Counted from the stretch's first letter, positions 55,599-63,650 are shown. The stretch: DNA of 64,000 bases from Mongoliimonas terrestris (GCF_001927285.1 NZ_MSIG01000005.1:304600-368599); one strand, 5' to 3'. Notes: generated by a model from the sequence alone, not told the origin. Made by a program: numbers and translations.

Positions 55599-55636
55599 CG
55601 CGTTTTGGACCCCGTATTCTGTCGTTTGAAGGCTGG

Positions 55637-56140
55637 TCAGGCGGCGCCGGAAAAGAGCGTGGCGAACACGCCGGCCGGCAACGGCACCTTCAGGAGATGG
55701 ACGAAGAGCACGTAGAAGAAGATGCCGCCGCCGACCGCGAAGAGGCCGGTCTGGACCGAGGGGCGTCGACCCGAGTAGGCCGTCACCGCGATCAGCAGCA
55801 GCATCACCGAAACGACGTAGCCGAGGACCGGCAGGAGGAGGACGAAACCGGCGCCGATGCCGATCACGCCCATCGCCTTCGCATGTCCGGACCAGTCCGT
55901 GTCCGCCGTCTCGGAGGCGGGGAGGGGAGCGGCGCCCGGACGGCGCCGCTTCCTTGCTTCCAACAGCGTCTGCAGGGCAAGCCCGGCCGACAGCAGGCCG
56001 AGCGAGACCGCGAGCAGTTTCGGCAGCCCGTCGGCCCCCACCATGCCGCCGAGCCTGCTCTTCGGGATGGCGTCGGCGCCGAGCCAATAGGCCAGGGCGA
56101 GGGCGAACAGGACGCCCGAGATTGCCAGCATTCCCCGCAT
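55637..56140 (-). CDS. tctB: Tripartite tricarboxylate transporter small permease
   Basis: 167 residues with four membrane helices: one N-terminal (about 4-21), one around 40-60, and two C-terminal, with FVLLLPVLGYVVSVMLLLIAV and a typical TctB ending (HLLKVPLPAGVFATLFSG). A charged cytoplasmic loop of about 25 residues (EARKRRRPGAAPLPASETA) separates helices 2 and 3. The ATG at 56140 is preceded by GGGAAG. It lies 25 bases after tctC and 38 bases before tctA. Confidence 0.9.
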   Translation of the reverse strand: MRGMLAISGVLFALALAYWLGADAIPKSRLGGMVGADGLPKLLAVSLGLLSAGLALQTLLEARKRRRPGAAPLPASETADTDWSGHAKAMGVIGIGAGFVLLLPVLGYVVSVMLLLIAVTAYSGRRPSVQTGLFAVGGGIFFYVLFVHLLKVPLPAGVFATLFSGAA

Positions 56141-56165
56141 GATCGCTTCCCAGTTCGTCAGCCGG

Positions 56166-57128
56166 TCACTCGGCCTGGATGTTGTATTCGGTGAAGAAGG
56201 CCTTCATCTCGGTGGCGAACTCGGCCGTCAGGGCGCGGGCACCCTCCTGGTCGAGGTAGGCCGGAATGACGCCTTCGCCCTCGTACCAGGCCTTGAACTC
56301 TGGATCGGCGAGCAGCTTCTGGATGCCCTCTTCCCAGGCCGTCACCACGTCCTCCGGCAGGCCCTTCGGACCGGCGAGGCCGCGGAACTTGCGCACGACG
56401 AGGTCGATGCCCTGCTCCTTGGCGGTCTTCACGTCGGGGAAGAGGTCGAGCCGCTCGTCGGTGTAGGTGGTGATGAGGCGGAGCTCGCCGGCATCGATTT
56501 GGCCGCGCAGCTCGGCGATCTCGCCGATGCCCACCTGGGCGGTGCCGTTCAGCACGTTGAGGATGACGTCGCCGCCGCCGTCATGGGTGAGGATGGTGAC
56601 CTCGGTGCCGGTCACGGTCTGGAACTGCTCCATCACCTGCCGGTCGAGCGAGCTCGGCGTGCTGACCGCCACGATCACCTGCTGGGGCCGGCTCTTGGCG
56701 TCCTCCACCACGTCGGTCAGGTCCTGGTAGGGGCTGTTCGCCCGCACGTAGACCACCTGCGGGTCGTAGAACATGTTCACCACCGGATCGAGGTCGGTGA
56801 ACGAGGCCTCCGGGCTGCTCAGCAGCGAGGTGTTCACGTAGCTCGGCGTGGTGCCGTAGAAGATGCTGCCGTCGGCCGGCGAGTTGGCGAGCACCGCCAT
56901 CGCCTTGGCGCCGCCACCGCCGCGCACGTTCTCCACGACGAAGTTGACGCCCATGATCGGGCCAAGATGCTGGCTGAGCTTGCGCAGGAACACGTCGGTC
57001 CCGCCGCCCGGACTGGAGTGCGTGACCAGCTTGACGGTGCTGTGCGGATAGTCCGCAAGGGCCTCGGCGGCGAGCGATACGGTGGCCGATACGGCGACGA
57101 GCGCTCCAAGGAAATGTCTGTACTTCAT
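56166..57128 (-). CDS. tctC: Tripartite tricarboxylate transporter substrate-binding protein
   Basis: 320 residues from the ATG at 57128 with GGGAGGA upstream. A signal peptide of about 25 residues (cleavage after ALA) leads to the periplasmic Bug/TctC fold. Conserved blocks are VKLVTHSSPGGGTDVFLRKLS, VVENVRGGGGAKAMAVLAN, and DLTDVVEDAKSRPQQV. It captures the solute for TctAB. The ligand cannot be read from the sequence. A 20-base palindrome 60-80 bases upstream of the start is a probable operator, so this gene may have its own promoter. Confidence 0.92.
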   Translation of the reverse strand: MKYRHFLGALVAVSATVSLAAEALADYPHSTVKLVTHSSPGGGTDVFLRKLSQHLGPIMGVNFVVENVRGGGGAKAMAVLANSPADGSIFYGTTPSYVNTSLLSSPEASFTDLDPVVNMFYDPQVVYVRANSPYQDLTDVVEDAKSRPQQVIVAVSTPSSLDRQVMEQFQTVTGTEVTILTHDGGGDVILNVLNGTAQVGIGEIAELRGQIDAGELRLITTYTDERLDLFPDVKTAKEQGIDLVVRKFRGLAGPKGLPEDVVTAWEEGIQKLLADPEFKAWYEGEGVIPAYLDQEGARALTAEFATEMKAFFTEYNIQAE

Positions 57129-57188
57129 GCTATCCTCCCGTGAATGCGGTGACTGTTGTGTTTTGTTGATTGTCACCTTGGTCTGTCC

Positions 57189-57208
57189 GTTTGCAGTCGA
57201 TTGCAAAC
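57189..57208. promoter_or_regulatory. 20-bp palindrome upstream of tctC
   Basis: GTTTGCAGTCGATTGCAAAC, self-complementary at 16 of 20 positions. The half-site TTGCA recurs at 57218-57223 (TTTGCA). It differs from the TGTATAC operators, so it may be bound by the second GntR protein or another regulator. Confidence 0.55.
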
Positions 57209-57260
57209 TGCCGACAATTTGCAGCGTGAACCCGCGCGGCGGTTGGCCTCTCAGGTCCGG

Positions 57261-58037
57261 TCAGGTCAGGTAGAGCCCTCCGTTGACGTGGATGGTCTGC
57301 CCGGTGATGAAGCCGCCGGCCGGGCCGCAGACGGTGAGGATCACCGCCGCCACGTCGTCGACCGTTCCCTCGCGGGACACCAGCGGCCGGCCGCCGTTCG
57401 GCAGCGCCACGCCGGCCCCTGAGGTGGCGGACCGCTTGCCGCCGATCTTGCCGGGGGCGATGCAGTTCACGGTGATGCCGGTCGGCGCGAACTCCACGGC
57501 GAGCGCATGGGTGAGGCCAACGAGGCCCATCTTGGCGGTGGCCACATGGGCGCGCTCGATGGCGCCGGTATGGGCGCTGACGCCGCCGATGTTGACGATG
57601 CGCCCGCCGCCCTGGCGCTTCATGTGCGGGATGGCCGCCCGGGCGCAGAGGAAGGCGCCGTCGAGAACGACGGACATGATCTCCCGCCACTCGGCAAGCG
57701 GCATCTCCGTGAAGGCACCCTCGCGGCGGATAGCGGCGTTGTTGACGAGGATGTCGAGCCGGCCGAACCGTTCCACGACGGCGTCCGTCATGGCGCCGAC
57801 GGCGGCCTCGTCGGTGACGTCTGCCAGGTGCACCATGGCCCTGACACCGAGCGCCTCGACCTCGCGGGCCGTCGCTTCCGCCTCGTCGCGGGACGAGCGG
57901 GCGTTGATGACCACGTCGGCGCCGGCGCCGGCAAGCGCCAGGGCGGTAGCGCGGCCGATGCGACGGACGCTTCCGGTCACCAGGGCGACCTGGCCGGCGA
58001 GCGGCCGGCGCGCGCTGTCGAGGGTGTCTACTCCCAC
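57261..58037 (-). CDS. Short-chain dehydrogenase/reductase family protein with altered catalytic Tyr
   Basis: 258 residues from a GTG at 58037 with GGGAGA upstream. The NAD(P) motif is VTGSVRRIGRA, followed by LADVTDE, NNAA and the catalytic-region Ser154 (GGVSAHTG). The expected Tyr-x3-Lys reads Val165-x3-Lys169, with His164 just before, so the usual catalytic Tyr is missing. A similar His-for-Tyr region is found in some other SDR proteins. It may use His, or act as a non-redox SDR. It sits between tctC and the AbrB-like membrane protein gene, with an operator motif upstream at 58127-58144. Confidence 0.85.
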   Translation of the reverse strand: MGVDTLDSARRPLAGQVALVTGSVRRIGRATALALAGAGADVVINARSSRDEAEATAREVEALGVRAMVHLADVTDEAAVGAMTDAVVERFGRLDILVNNAAIRREGAFTEMPLAEWREIMSVVLDGAFLCARAAIPHMKRQGGGRIVNIGGVSAHTGAIERAHVATAKMGLVGLTHALAVEFAPTGITVNCIAPGKIGGKRSATSGAGVALPNGGRPLVSREGTVDDVAAVILTVCGPAGGFITGQTIHVNGGLYLT

Positions 58038-58126
58038 GTTGTTCTCCCTTGTGGCGATGCTTTGTCCCGACCGTCGTTGCGGCCCGTGTCTCGCCAAGCG
58101 CACTTGTCCGTGCGGCTTCACTTGTC

Positions 58127-58144
58127 TGTATACAGTCGTGTGCA
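58127..58144. promoter_or_regulatory. TGTATAC-type operator ahead of the SDR gene
   Basis: TGTATACAGTCGTGTGCA: the left half is identical to the operator at 48564 for nine bases, and the right half is degenerate. It is 90 bases upstream of the SDR start, in the 157-base gap after the AbrB-like gene. Confidence 0.55.
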
Positions 58145-58194
58145 ACGTCGGCGCAACCTCAAACCGCATTCATGCATACGACAAATCGAATGCG

Positions 58195-59286
58195 TTAAAC
58201 GATCCGGAGCCGGTCGCAAAGGCGGCCGACCAGGCGGAACAGTCCCGCCCGGCGGAACAGCCGAAAGGCGGGCAGGGTGAAGGCGTTCACGAAGAAGGAC
58301 CGCACCACGTGGAAGGCCGTCACCAGCGCCACGTTGAGGTGAAGCACCTGAGCGGTCAGCGACATCTCGGCAAGCCCGCCTGGCGAGGACGACAGGACGG
58401 TGCTGGAGAGGTCGATGCCGGTGGCGAGGGTGAGGAGGGCGGCATAGCCGAGGAGGATCAGCGTCAACAGCACGATGAAGAGCATCACCATCACGCACAC
58501 CCGCGGCAGGCGCACGAGGTTCTCCCGCTTGAAACGGCTGCCGATGACGATCCCGATCAGGAACTGGCCGCCTGCGAACAACGGGTACGGCATGCGCCCC
58601 TCCACCAGTTCCAGGCCCGCCACGATGCCGCCACCGAGGAGGGCGCCGATCATCCACGCGTTGTTGGCCTTCAGAAACTTCACGATGGCGATGGCCGCGA
58701 GGCCGGTGGCGAAGAGGAGCGCCAGTTCCACAGGGTCGAGATCGCCGGCCGCCGGCGGGGTCGGAATGCCGCCGTCGATGCCAAAGGCGAGGATGAGCGG
58801 CGGCATCAGGCAGACGAGAAGCGCCACCCGGATCGCCTGCGAGAGCGCGATCGGCTCCGGGTCGGCGCCTTCCGCCTGGCCCACGTTGGCCATCTCGGAA
58901 AGACCGCCGGGCGTGAGGGAGAAGAAGGCGGTCGTCTCGTTGATCCGGCTCGCCCTGGCGAACGGCACGGAAAGGACCGCCGCGACGAGCATGGCGACCG
59001 CCGCCGTCAGCACCATGGCCGGCAGCCAAAGGGCGATCAGGCCGAGGGCGGCGGCGGTGACGTTGAGCCCGATGCTGCTGCCGACGAGCAGTTGGCCGAT
59101 CTGACGGCCCCGCTTGGAGGCGAATACCGGCCAGCCGGCGATCGAGCAGGCCGCCGTCACCACGAGCGGGCCGAGCACCCAAGACAGCGGTACGCCGGCG
59201 AGCGAGGCCCCGTGGCCGGCCGCCCCGGCGAGGAGCAGCACGAGGGCGATACGCAGCAGGCGTCCGAAATCAAGGCGTTGGAGCAT
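58195..59286 (-). CDS. AbrB-duplication family membrane protein
   Basis: 363 residues with about ten membrane helices and an internal duplication. The signature appears twice, as SLTPGGLSEMANVG in the first half and SSSPGGLAEMSLTA in the second. The family (COG3180) is often mislabelled as AbrB regulator or ammonia monooxygenase; it is an integral membrane protein, probably a transporter. It is frequently found near tripartite tricarboxylate transporters. The start is the ATG at 59286, four bases after the MmgE/PrpD stop (a GTG three bases earlier is possible), so it is co-transcribed with copy 3. It could export a product or take up a second substrate. Confidence 0.82.
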   Translation of the reverse strand: MLQRLDFGRLLRIALVLLLAGAAGHGASLAGVPLSWVLGPLVVTAACSIAGWPVFASKRGRQIGQLLVGSSIGLNVTAAALGLIALWLPAMVLTAAVAMLVAAVLSVPFARASRINETTAFFSLTPGGLSEMANVGQAEGADPEPIALSQAIRVALLVCLMPPLILAFGIDGGIPTPPAAGDLDPVELALLFATGLAAIAIVKFLKANNAWMIGALLGGGIVAGLELVEGRMPYPLFAGGQFLIGIVIGSRFKRENLVRLPRVCVMVMLFIVLLTLILLGYAALLTLATGIDLSSTVLSSSPGGLAEMSLTAQVLHLNVALVTAFHVVRSFFVNAFTLPAFRLFRRAGLFRLVGRLCDRLRIV

Positions 59287-59290
59287 CACG

Positions 59291-60670
59291 TCACCCCGCC
59301 AGCCGCACGAGCAGGCCCACGTCGTCCAGATGCTCCAGCATGGCCGCGGCGCCCGCGATCTTGTCCGCCCGCTCGGTTCCGATGATACGGTCGGCGTTGC
59401 CGTGAAATTTTGCCGCGATGGCCGCGTCGCTCATCGGATTGCCGACGGTGCCGCTGGCATGCGCGACGGCGTGGCTCACCGTCCGCCCGTCGTGGAGGGT
59501 GACCACCACCTGCGCCTGATCGCGCGCGAGGGCGTCGTCCGTCCTCACCGCGATCCGGCCGGCGAGATCGCGGATGACCGGGTCGGCGGCGCGGGCGTTG
59601 GTGAACTGGGCGATGCCGGCCGCCCGGTCCACGAAGGCGACGGCAGCCGTGTGGGTGATGCTGAACTTCGCCTTCAGCCCCGACTCCGGGTTCGCCACAC
59701 CGGTGATGGTGACGGCGGCCGGGTTGACCGTGAGAACGATCGACGCGACCCCGTCTGCAGGCCCGGCCTGCGCGGCAGCCGCGATCATGGCGTCGATGGC
59801 CGGATGGAGCACCACGCCGCACGCATAGGGCTTGTGGCCGTTGCGGGTGATCTCCCAGCGCGCCCCGAGGTCGCGGAGAAGGGCGTCGGCGTCGGTGCGG
59901 GCGCTGTAGATGCGGCAGAAGCCGCGGCGTCCCTCCAGGATCTCGTCGGAGCCGTCATAGCCCTCCGCCGCCAGAAGCGCCGCCAAAAGGCCGTTCGCTG
60001 CCGCCTTTCCGGCGTGGAAGGATTTCGACATGGTGCCCCGGTTCTGCTGCATGCCGCCGGCCTGGGTCGCCGCGATGGCGAGGGCGTGGCCCATGCGGCG
60101 GGCGTCGAGGCCGAGCGCGCGGCCGGCCGCGGCGCCGGCGCCGATGCTGCCGAGCGTCCCGGTCAGGTGCCAGCCGCCCGCGTGGTGGTCGGGCGCCGCC
60201 TGCCCGGCCCGGACGCTCGCCTCGAACCCGACCGCGTAGGCGGCGATCAGGTCAGGTCCGGACAGGGGGCGCTCCTCGGCAAGCGCGAACAGCGCCGGCA
60301 GGATCGCGGAGCTTGCGTGCAGCACGACGCCGCCCATGTGGGTGTCGTCGAAATCGAGCACGTGCCCCATCTGGCCGTTCGCCAGCGCCGCATCGAGCGG
60401 CGCGAGCCTGACGCCCCGGCCGAGCACCGTGGCCGTGCCGGCGCTGCCCGACATCCGCTTCAGCGTGCGGACGAGTATCTCCGCCGCCGGATGATCGCTG
60501 CCGGCAAGAGCGCAGCCCATCCAGTCGAGCACTCCCCGGCGCGCCGCGGCGACCACGTCGTTCGGAAGCCGATCGAATCGAACGTCGGCGAGGAAAGCGG
60601 CGAGGTCGCGCGTGTGGCCGGAGCCGAGGCTCGCCGCGCCGTAGCCGACGGGGGCGGAAGTATCTGACAT
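59291..60670 (-). CDS. MmgE/PrpD-family protein, copy 3
   Basis: 459 residues from the ATG at 60670. Active-site blocks HVLDFDDTH, GWHLTGTLG, FHAGKAAANG and KPYACG all match copy 1 closely, so copies 1 and 3 form the most similar pair. An upstream in-frame extension of about 87 codons lacks family similarity and runs through the operator, so it was left out. It leads the minus-strand run that continues with the AbrB-like gene four bases later, and it is divergent from copy 4. The operator at 60742-60759 lies in the 144-base promoter gap. Confidence 0.88.
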   Translation of the reverse strand: MSDTSAPVGYGAASLGSGHTRDLAAFLADVRFDRLPNDVVAAARRGVLDWMGCALAGSDHPAAEILVRTLKRMSGSAGTATVLGRGVRLAPLDAALANGQMGHVLDFDDTHMGGVVLHASSAILPALFALAEERPLSGPDLIAAYAVGFEASVRAGQAAPDHHAGGWHLTGTLGSIGAGAAAGRALGLDARRMGHALAIAATQAGGMQQNRGTMSKSFHAGKAAANGLLAALLAAEGYDGSDEILEGRRGFCRIYSARTDADALLRDLGARWEITRNGHKPYACGVVLHPAIDAMIAAAAQAGPADGVASIVLTVNPAAVTITGVANPESGLKAKFSITHTAAVAFVDRAAGIAQFTNARAADPVIRDLAGRIAVRTDDALARDQAQVVVTLHDGRTVSHAVAHASGTVGNPMSDAAIAAKFHGNADRIIGTERADKIAGAAAMLEHLDDVGLLVRLAG

Positions 60671-60741
60671 GATTGACCTGTCTCTCCCTCGAGCGTTCCT
60701 GCTTCCGGTGCAGACGACCTTGTAGCGCCGGTGCGCGCGAA

Positions 60742-60759
60742 TGTATACAAGCGGATACA
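60742..60759. promoter_or_regulatory. TGTATAC-type operator between divergent MmgE/PrpD genes
   Basis: TGTATACAAGCGGATACA, extended by flanking A and T to an ATGTAT...ATACAT palindrome. It sits between copies 3 and 4 and could control both directions. It shares TGTATACA with the sites at 48564 and 58127. Confidence 0.7.
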
Positions 60760-60814
60760 TCAGTGCTGCGCCTCCCGCCTTGGGGCGCGGCACACCGAGG
60801 GAGCCCCGTCGACC

Positions 60815-62194
60815 ATGGCCGGACCGTCCAAAGATCAGCCCGGCGAGATCGCCGTCCGTCTGGCCGCCCACGTGGCGGGCGCACTCGACGGGCCGCTTGC
60901 CGAGGCGGTTGTGGCCAAGGCGAAGGCGCACATCCTCGACACGGTCGCGGCGATCGTGTCCGGGTCGCAGCTGAAGGTCGGCCGGCTGGCAACGGCCTTC
61001 GCCGCGGCGCAGGGCGGCCCGCCGCTCGCCACCGTCATCGGGTCACCGGTGAGGGTCGCACCGATCGTCGCGGCCTTCGCCAACGGCCTGTCGGCCCACG
61101 CCGACGAGACCGACGACTCTCATCTGGCCGCCCGCTTTCACCCCGGCTGCGGCATCGTCCCGGCCGCGCTCGCCGTCGCCGAGGCCGAAGGCGCCACCGG
61201 GGTGGACCTGATCCGCGCCGTCGTGCTCGGCTACGACATCGGCGCGCGGGCGGTGATGGCCCTCGGCTTCGCCCGGCCCGACACGGCGCGCCACTCTAGC
61301 CACAGCCTCGGGCCGCTGTTCGGCGCGACGGCCGCCGCCGCCGCCCTCTATCGGCTGGACGAACGCGGCGTTCGGCACGCTTTCTCCTATGCGGTGCAGC
61401 AGGCGTCCGGCGTGCCCTTCTGGCAGCGCGACACCGAGCATGTGGAGAAAGCGTTCGACTTCGGCGGCATGGGCGCACGCAACGGCGTCACCGCCGCCGC
61501 CATGGTGGCGGCCGGCTTCTCGGCCGTGGACGACCCCTTCTCCGGCCGCCACTCCTTCTTCACCGCCTTCGGCGAAGCGCCGGACCCGGCCGTGCTCGTC
61601 GACGAACTCGGCACGCGCCACGAAATCCTGCGCGCCTCCATCAAGAAGTGGTGCGTCGGTTCGCCGATCCAGTCCGTGCTCGACGCTGTGATGTGCGTCC
61701 TCGCCGAAGGGCCGATCGATCCGGCCGCAATCGAGGACGTTGCGGTCACCTTGCCGGACGACCGGATCCACATCGTCGACGATCGCGCCATGCCGAGCGT
61801 CTGCGTCCAGCATCTGGTGGCGGTGGCGCTGCTCGACGGGACCGTGACCTTCCAGAGCGCCCACGACGAAGCCCGGATGACCGATCCGGCCGTGCTGGCG
61901 CTCCGCCGCCGCATCCGCCTGATCGCCAGCCCCGAATTGACGGCGGCCCGGCCGGCGCGTCAGTCCATCGTCGAGGTGACGCTCGTCTCCGGCGAGCGCC
62001 GGCGCCACCACGCCAGGGCCGTCCGCGGCACGCCCGACGACCCGATGACCGCCGACGAAGTCTTCGCCAAGGCTATGGACCTGACCACGCCCATCCTCGG
62101 CGCGCCCCGCGCGGAGACGCTATGTCGCCGGCTCCAGACCCTCGATGAGCTCAAGGCTATCACCGACCTCCGCCCGTTGCTCGCGATCGGCTGA
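60815..62194 (+). CDS. MmgE/PrpD-family protein, copy 4 (divergent)
   Basis: 459 residues from the ATG at 60815, with GAGGGAG upstream; an earlier in-frame start would run through the operator. Family blocks are present but changed: HADETDDSH in place of HVLDYDDTH, ARHSSHSLG in place of GWHxTGT, FDFGGMGARNG, and KKWCVG where copies 1-3 have KPYACG. It is therefore a separate subfamily, with an extra tandem His (RHSSHS). It is the only plus-strand enzyme gene of the cluster. It ends 46 bases before the tRNA-Thr gene, which is on the opposite strand. Confidence 0.86.
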   Translation: MAGPSKDQPGEIAVRLAAHVAGALDGPLAEAVVAKAKAHILDTVAAIVSGSQLKVGRLATAFAAAQGGPPLATVIGSPVRVAPIVAAFANGLSAHADETDDSHLAARFHPGCGIVPAALAVAEAEGATGVDLIRAVVLGYDIGARAVMALGFARPDTARHSSHSLGPLFGATAAAAALYRLDERGVRHAFSYAVQQASGVPFWQRDTEHVEKAFDFGGMGARNGVTAAAMVAAGFSAVDDPFSGRHSFFTAFGEAPDPAVLVDELGTRHEILRASIKKWCVGSPIQSVLDAVMCVLAEGPIDPAAIEDVAVTLPDDRIHIVDDRAMPSVCVQHLVAVALLDGTVTFQSAHDEARMTDPAVLALRRRIRLIASPELTAARPARQSIVEVTLVSGERRRHHARAVRGTPDDPMTADEVFAKAMDLTTPILGAPRAETLCRRLQTLDELKAITDLRPLLAIG

Positions 62195-62239
62195 TCCCGG
62201 CGGAGGCGAGGTTGGTGCGGTGTCATGGATGGGAAGGGA

Positions 62240-62314
62240 TGGTGCCGGCAGAGAGGATCGAACTCCCGACCTTCGGTTTACAAAACCGCTGCACTACCGC
62301 TGTGCTATGCCGGC
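62240..62314 (-). tRNA. tRNA-Thr (anticodon TGT)
   Basis: On the minus strand a full cloverleaf is seen: acceptor GCCGGCA / TGCCGGC, D-arm with AGCGGTAGT, anticodon loop TTTGTAA, T-arm GGGAGTTCGATCCTCTC, discriminator A and encoded CCA (62240-62242). It follows rlmB on the same strand. Confidence 0.97.
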
Positions 62315-62393
62315 CCGCCCCGTGAGATAACCCGCTCGCCGGCGGATCGCAACCGCCGCGGCGCTTGCCGCTTCGTCGCGATCCGCTCGCGCT

Positions 62394-63236
62394 TCACGCC
62401 GCCGGCGGGGCGATCGCGCGGCGCACCACGTAGAGCGCCAGCACGCACGCGTTCGACACGTTGAGGCTCTTGATCTCGCCCGGCATGTCGAGGCGGGCGA
62501 GCACGTCGCAGATCTCGCGGGTGCGCTGGCGCAGGCCCTTGCCCTCGGCGCCGAGCACCAGGCAGACCGGCGCGCGGAGCGCGGTCGCCTCCAGCGGCGC
62601 CGGGCCCTCGCTGTCGAGGCCGACGATCTGGTAGCCCTCGGCCTTGAAGTCCTGCAGCGCGTCGCCGAGGTTGCGCACCTCGATGATGGGCACGAGGTCG
62701 AGTGCGCCGGAGGCCGACTTGGCGAGCACGCCCGATTCGGCCGGGCTGTGGCGCGCCGTGGTCACCACGGCGCCGACGCCGAGCGCGCAGGCGGAGCGCA
62801 GGATGGCGCCCACGTTGTGCGGATCGGTGATCTGGTCGAGGACGAGCACCAGCGGCGCCCCGTTGAGGTCCCGCGCGCGGAGCGGCGGCAGCGGCTCCAC
62901 CTCCAGCGCGACGCCCTGATGGACCGCGTCGGAGCCGAGCAGCCGGTCGAGCGACGGCGGCGAGGCCTCCTGAGGGTCGATCGGCAGCACGCCGCCCTCG
63001 AAGCGCTCGGCAAGGCGCGCAGCGGCGTTGCGGGTGGCCAGCAGCTTCAGCGCGCGCCGCCGCGGGTTCTTCAGCGCGAACTCCACCGTGTGCAGGCCGT
63101 AGAGATAGAGCGTCTCGCCGGCCTCGCGCTCGCGCTTCGGGCGCGGACGGAAAGGCCGGCCGGCCGCGCCACGCGGGTTGGCGGTGCGGGAGCCGGCCGG
63201 GCGGCCGGGGCGGGGAGGGCGGGGAGAGTCGGTCAT
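62394..63236 (-). CDS. rlmB: 23S rRNA (guanosine-2'-O)-methyltransferase RlmB
   Basis: 280 residues of the SpoU/TrmH knot family. The three motifs are present: LDQITDPHNVGAILRSA, CLVLGAEGKGLRQ and IKSLNVSNACVLALY. An N-terminal substrate-binding domain (about 42-115, LYLYGLHTVEFAL) follows a basic, Pro- and Arg-rich tail of 40 residues that is typical of alphaproteobacterial RlmB and may bind rRNA. It methylates G2251 of 23S rRNA. It is divergent from the tRNA-Tyr / tRNA-Gly / tuf unit, a conserved neighbourhood in Hyphomicrobiales. Confidence 0.93.
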   Translation of the reverse strand: MTDSPRPPRPGRPAGSRTANPRGAAGRPFRPRPKREREAGETLYLYGLHTVEFALKNPRRRALKLLATRNAAARLAERFEGGVLPIDPQEASPPSLDRLLGSDAVHQGVALEVEPLPPLRARDLNGAPLVLVLDQITDPHNVGAILRSACALGVGAVVTTARHSPAESGVLAKSASGALDLVPIIEVRNLGDALQDFKAEGYQIVGLDSEGPAPLEATALRAPVCLVLGAEGKGLRQRTREICDVLARLDMPGEIKSLNVSNACVLALYVVRRAIAPPAA

Positions 63237-63422
63237 GGGCGCCTTATAGCGGCCCGTTCGCCGCCCGTCATGGCCCGCGTGCTGCCGATCGTGCGCAGCC
63301 CGCGGGGCTCCTCACGAAGGCACAAGCCCGAAACCGCGGCCGTCTGCACGGGGGCTTTGCGCCTCGTCTCCGTGCCGATCGGGGTGAGGCGACGAAGCGG
63401 TGAACTTCGTGTCGGCAAGGCG

Positions 63423-63451
63423 TTGACAAGCCCGGATCGAACGGCCATAAC
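63423..63451 (+). promoter_or_regulatory. Sigma70-type promoter of the tRNA-Tyr / tRNA-Gly / tuf unit
   Basis: TTGACA (63423-63428), a 17-base spacer, CATAAC (63446-63451), about 83 bases before tRNA-Tyr. The rest of the gap from rlmB (63237-63533) shows no gene. Confidence 0.7.
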
Positions 63452-63533
63452 CCGCCCCGAAATTCACGCCCGCCGGGCGGCGAGTTTCACTCGACCATCC
63501 AGACGCTTGGTCGACTTCGTTGGGTGTCCCTAA

Positions 63534-63618
63534 GGAGAGGTGCCCGAGTGGTTAAAGGGGACGGACTGTAAATCCGTTGGCTCAGCCTACGTTGGTTCGA
63601 ATCCAACCCTCTCCACCA
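63534..63618 (+). tRNA. tRNA-Tyr (anticodon GTA)
   Basis: Acceptor GGAGAGG / CCTCTCC, anticodon in CTGTAAA, a long class II variable arm (GGCTCAGCCTACG), T-loop TTCGAAT and encoded CCA. It lies 32 bases before tRNA-Gly. Confidence 0.97.
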
Positions 63619-63650
63619 CCCGATGAAGGTCGAACGGCAGAGTAAGCGTT

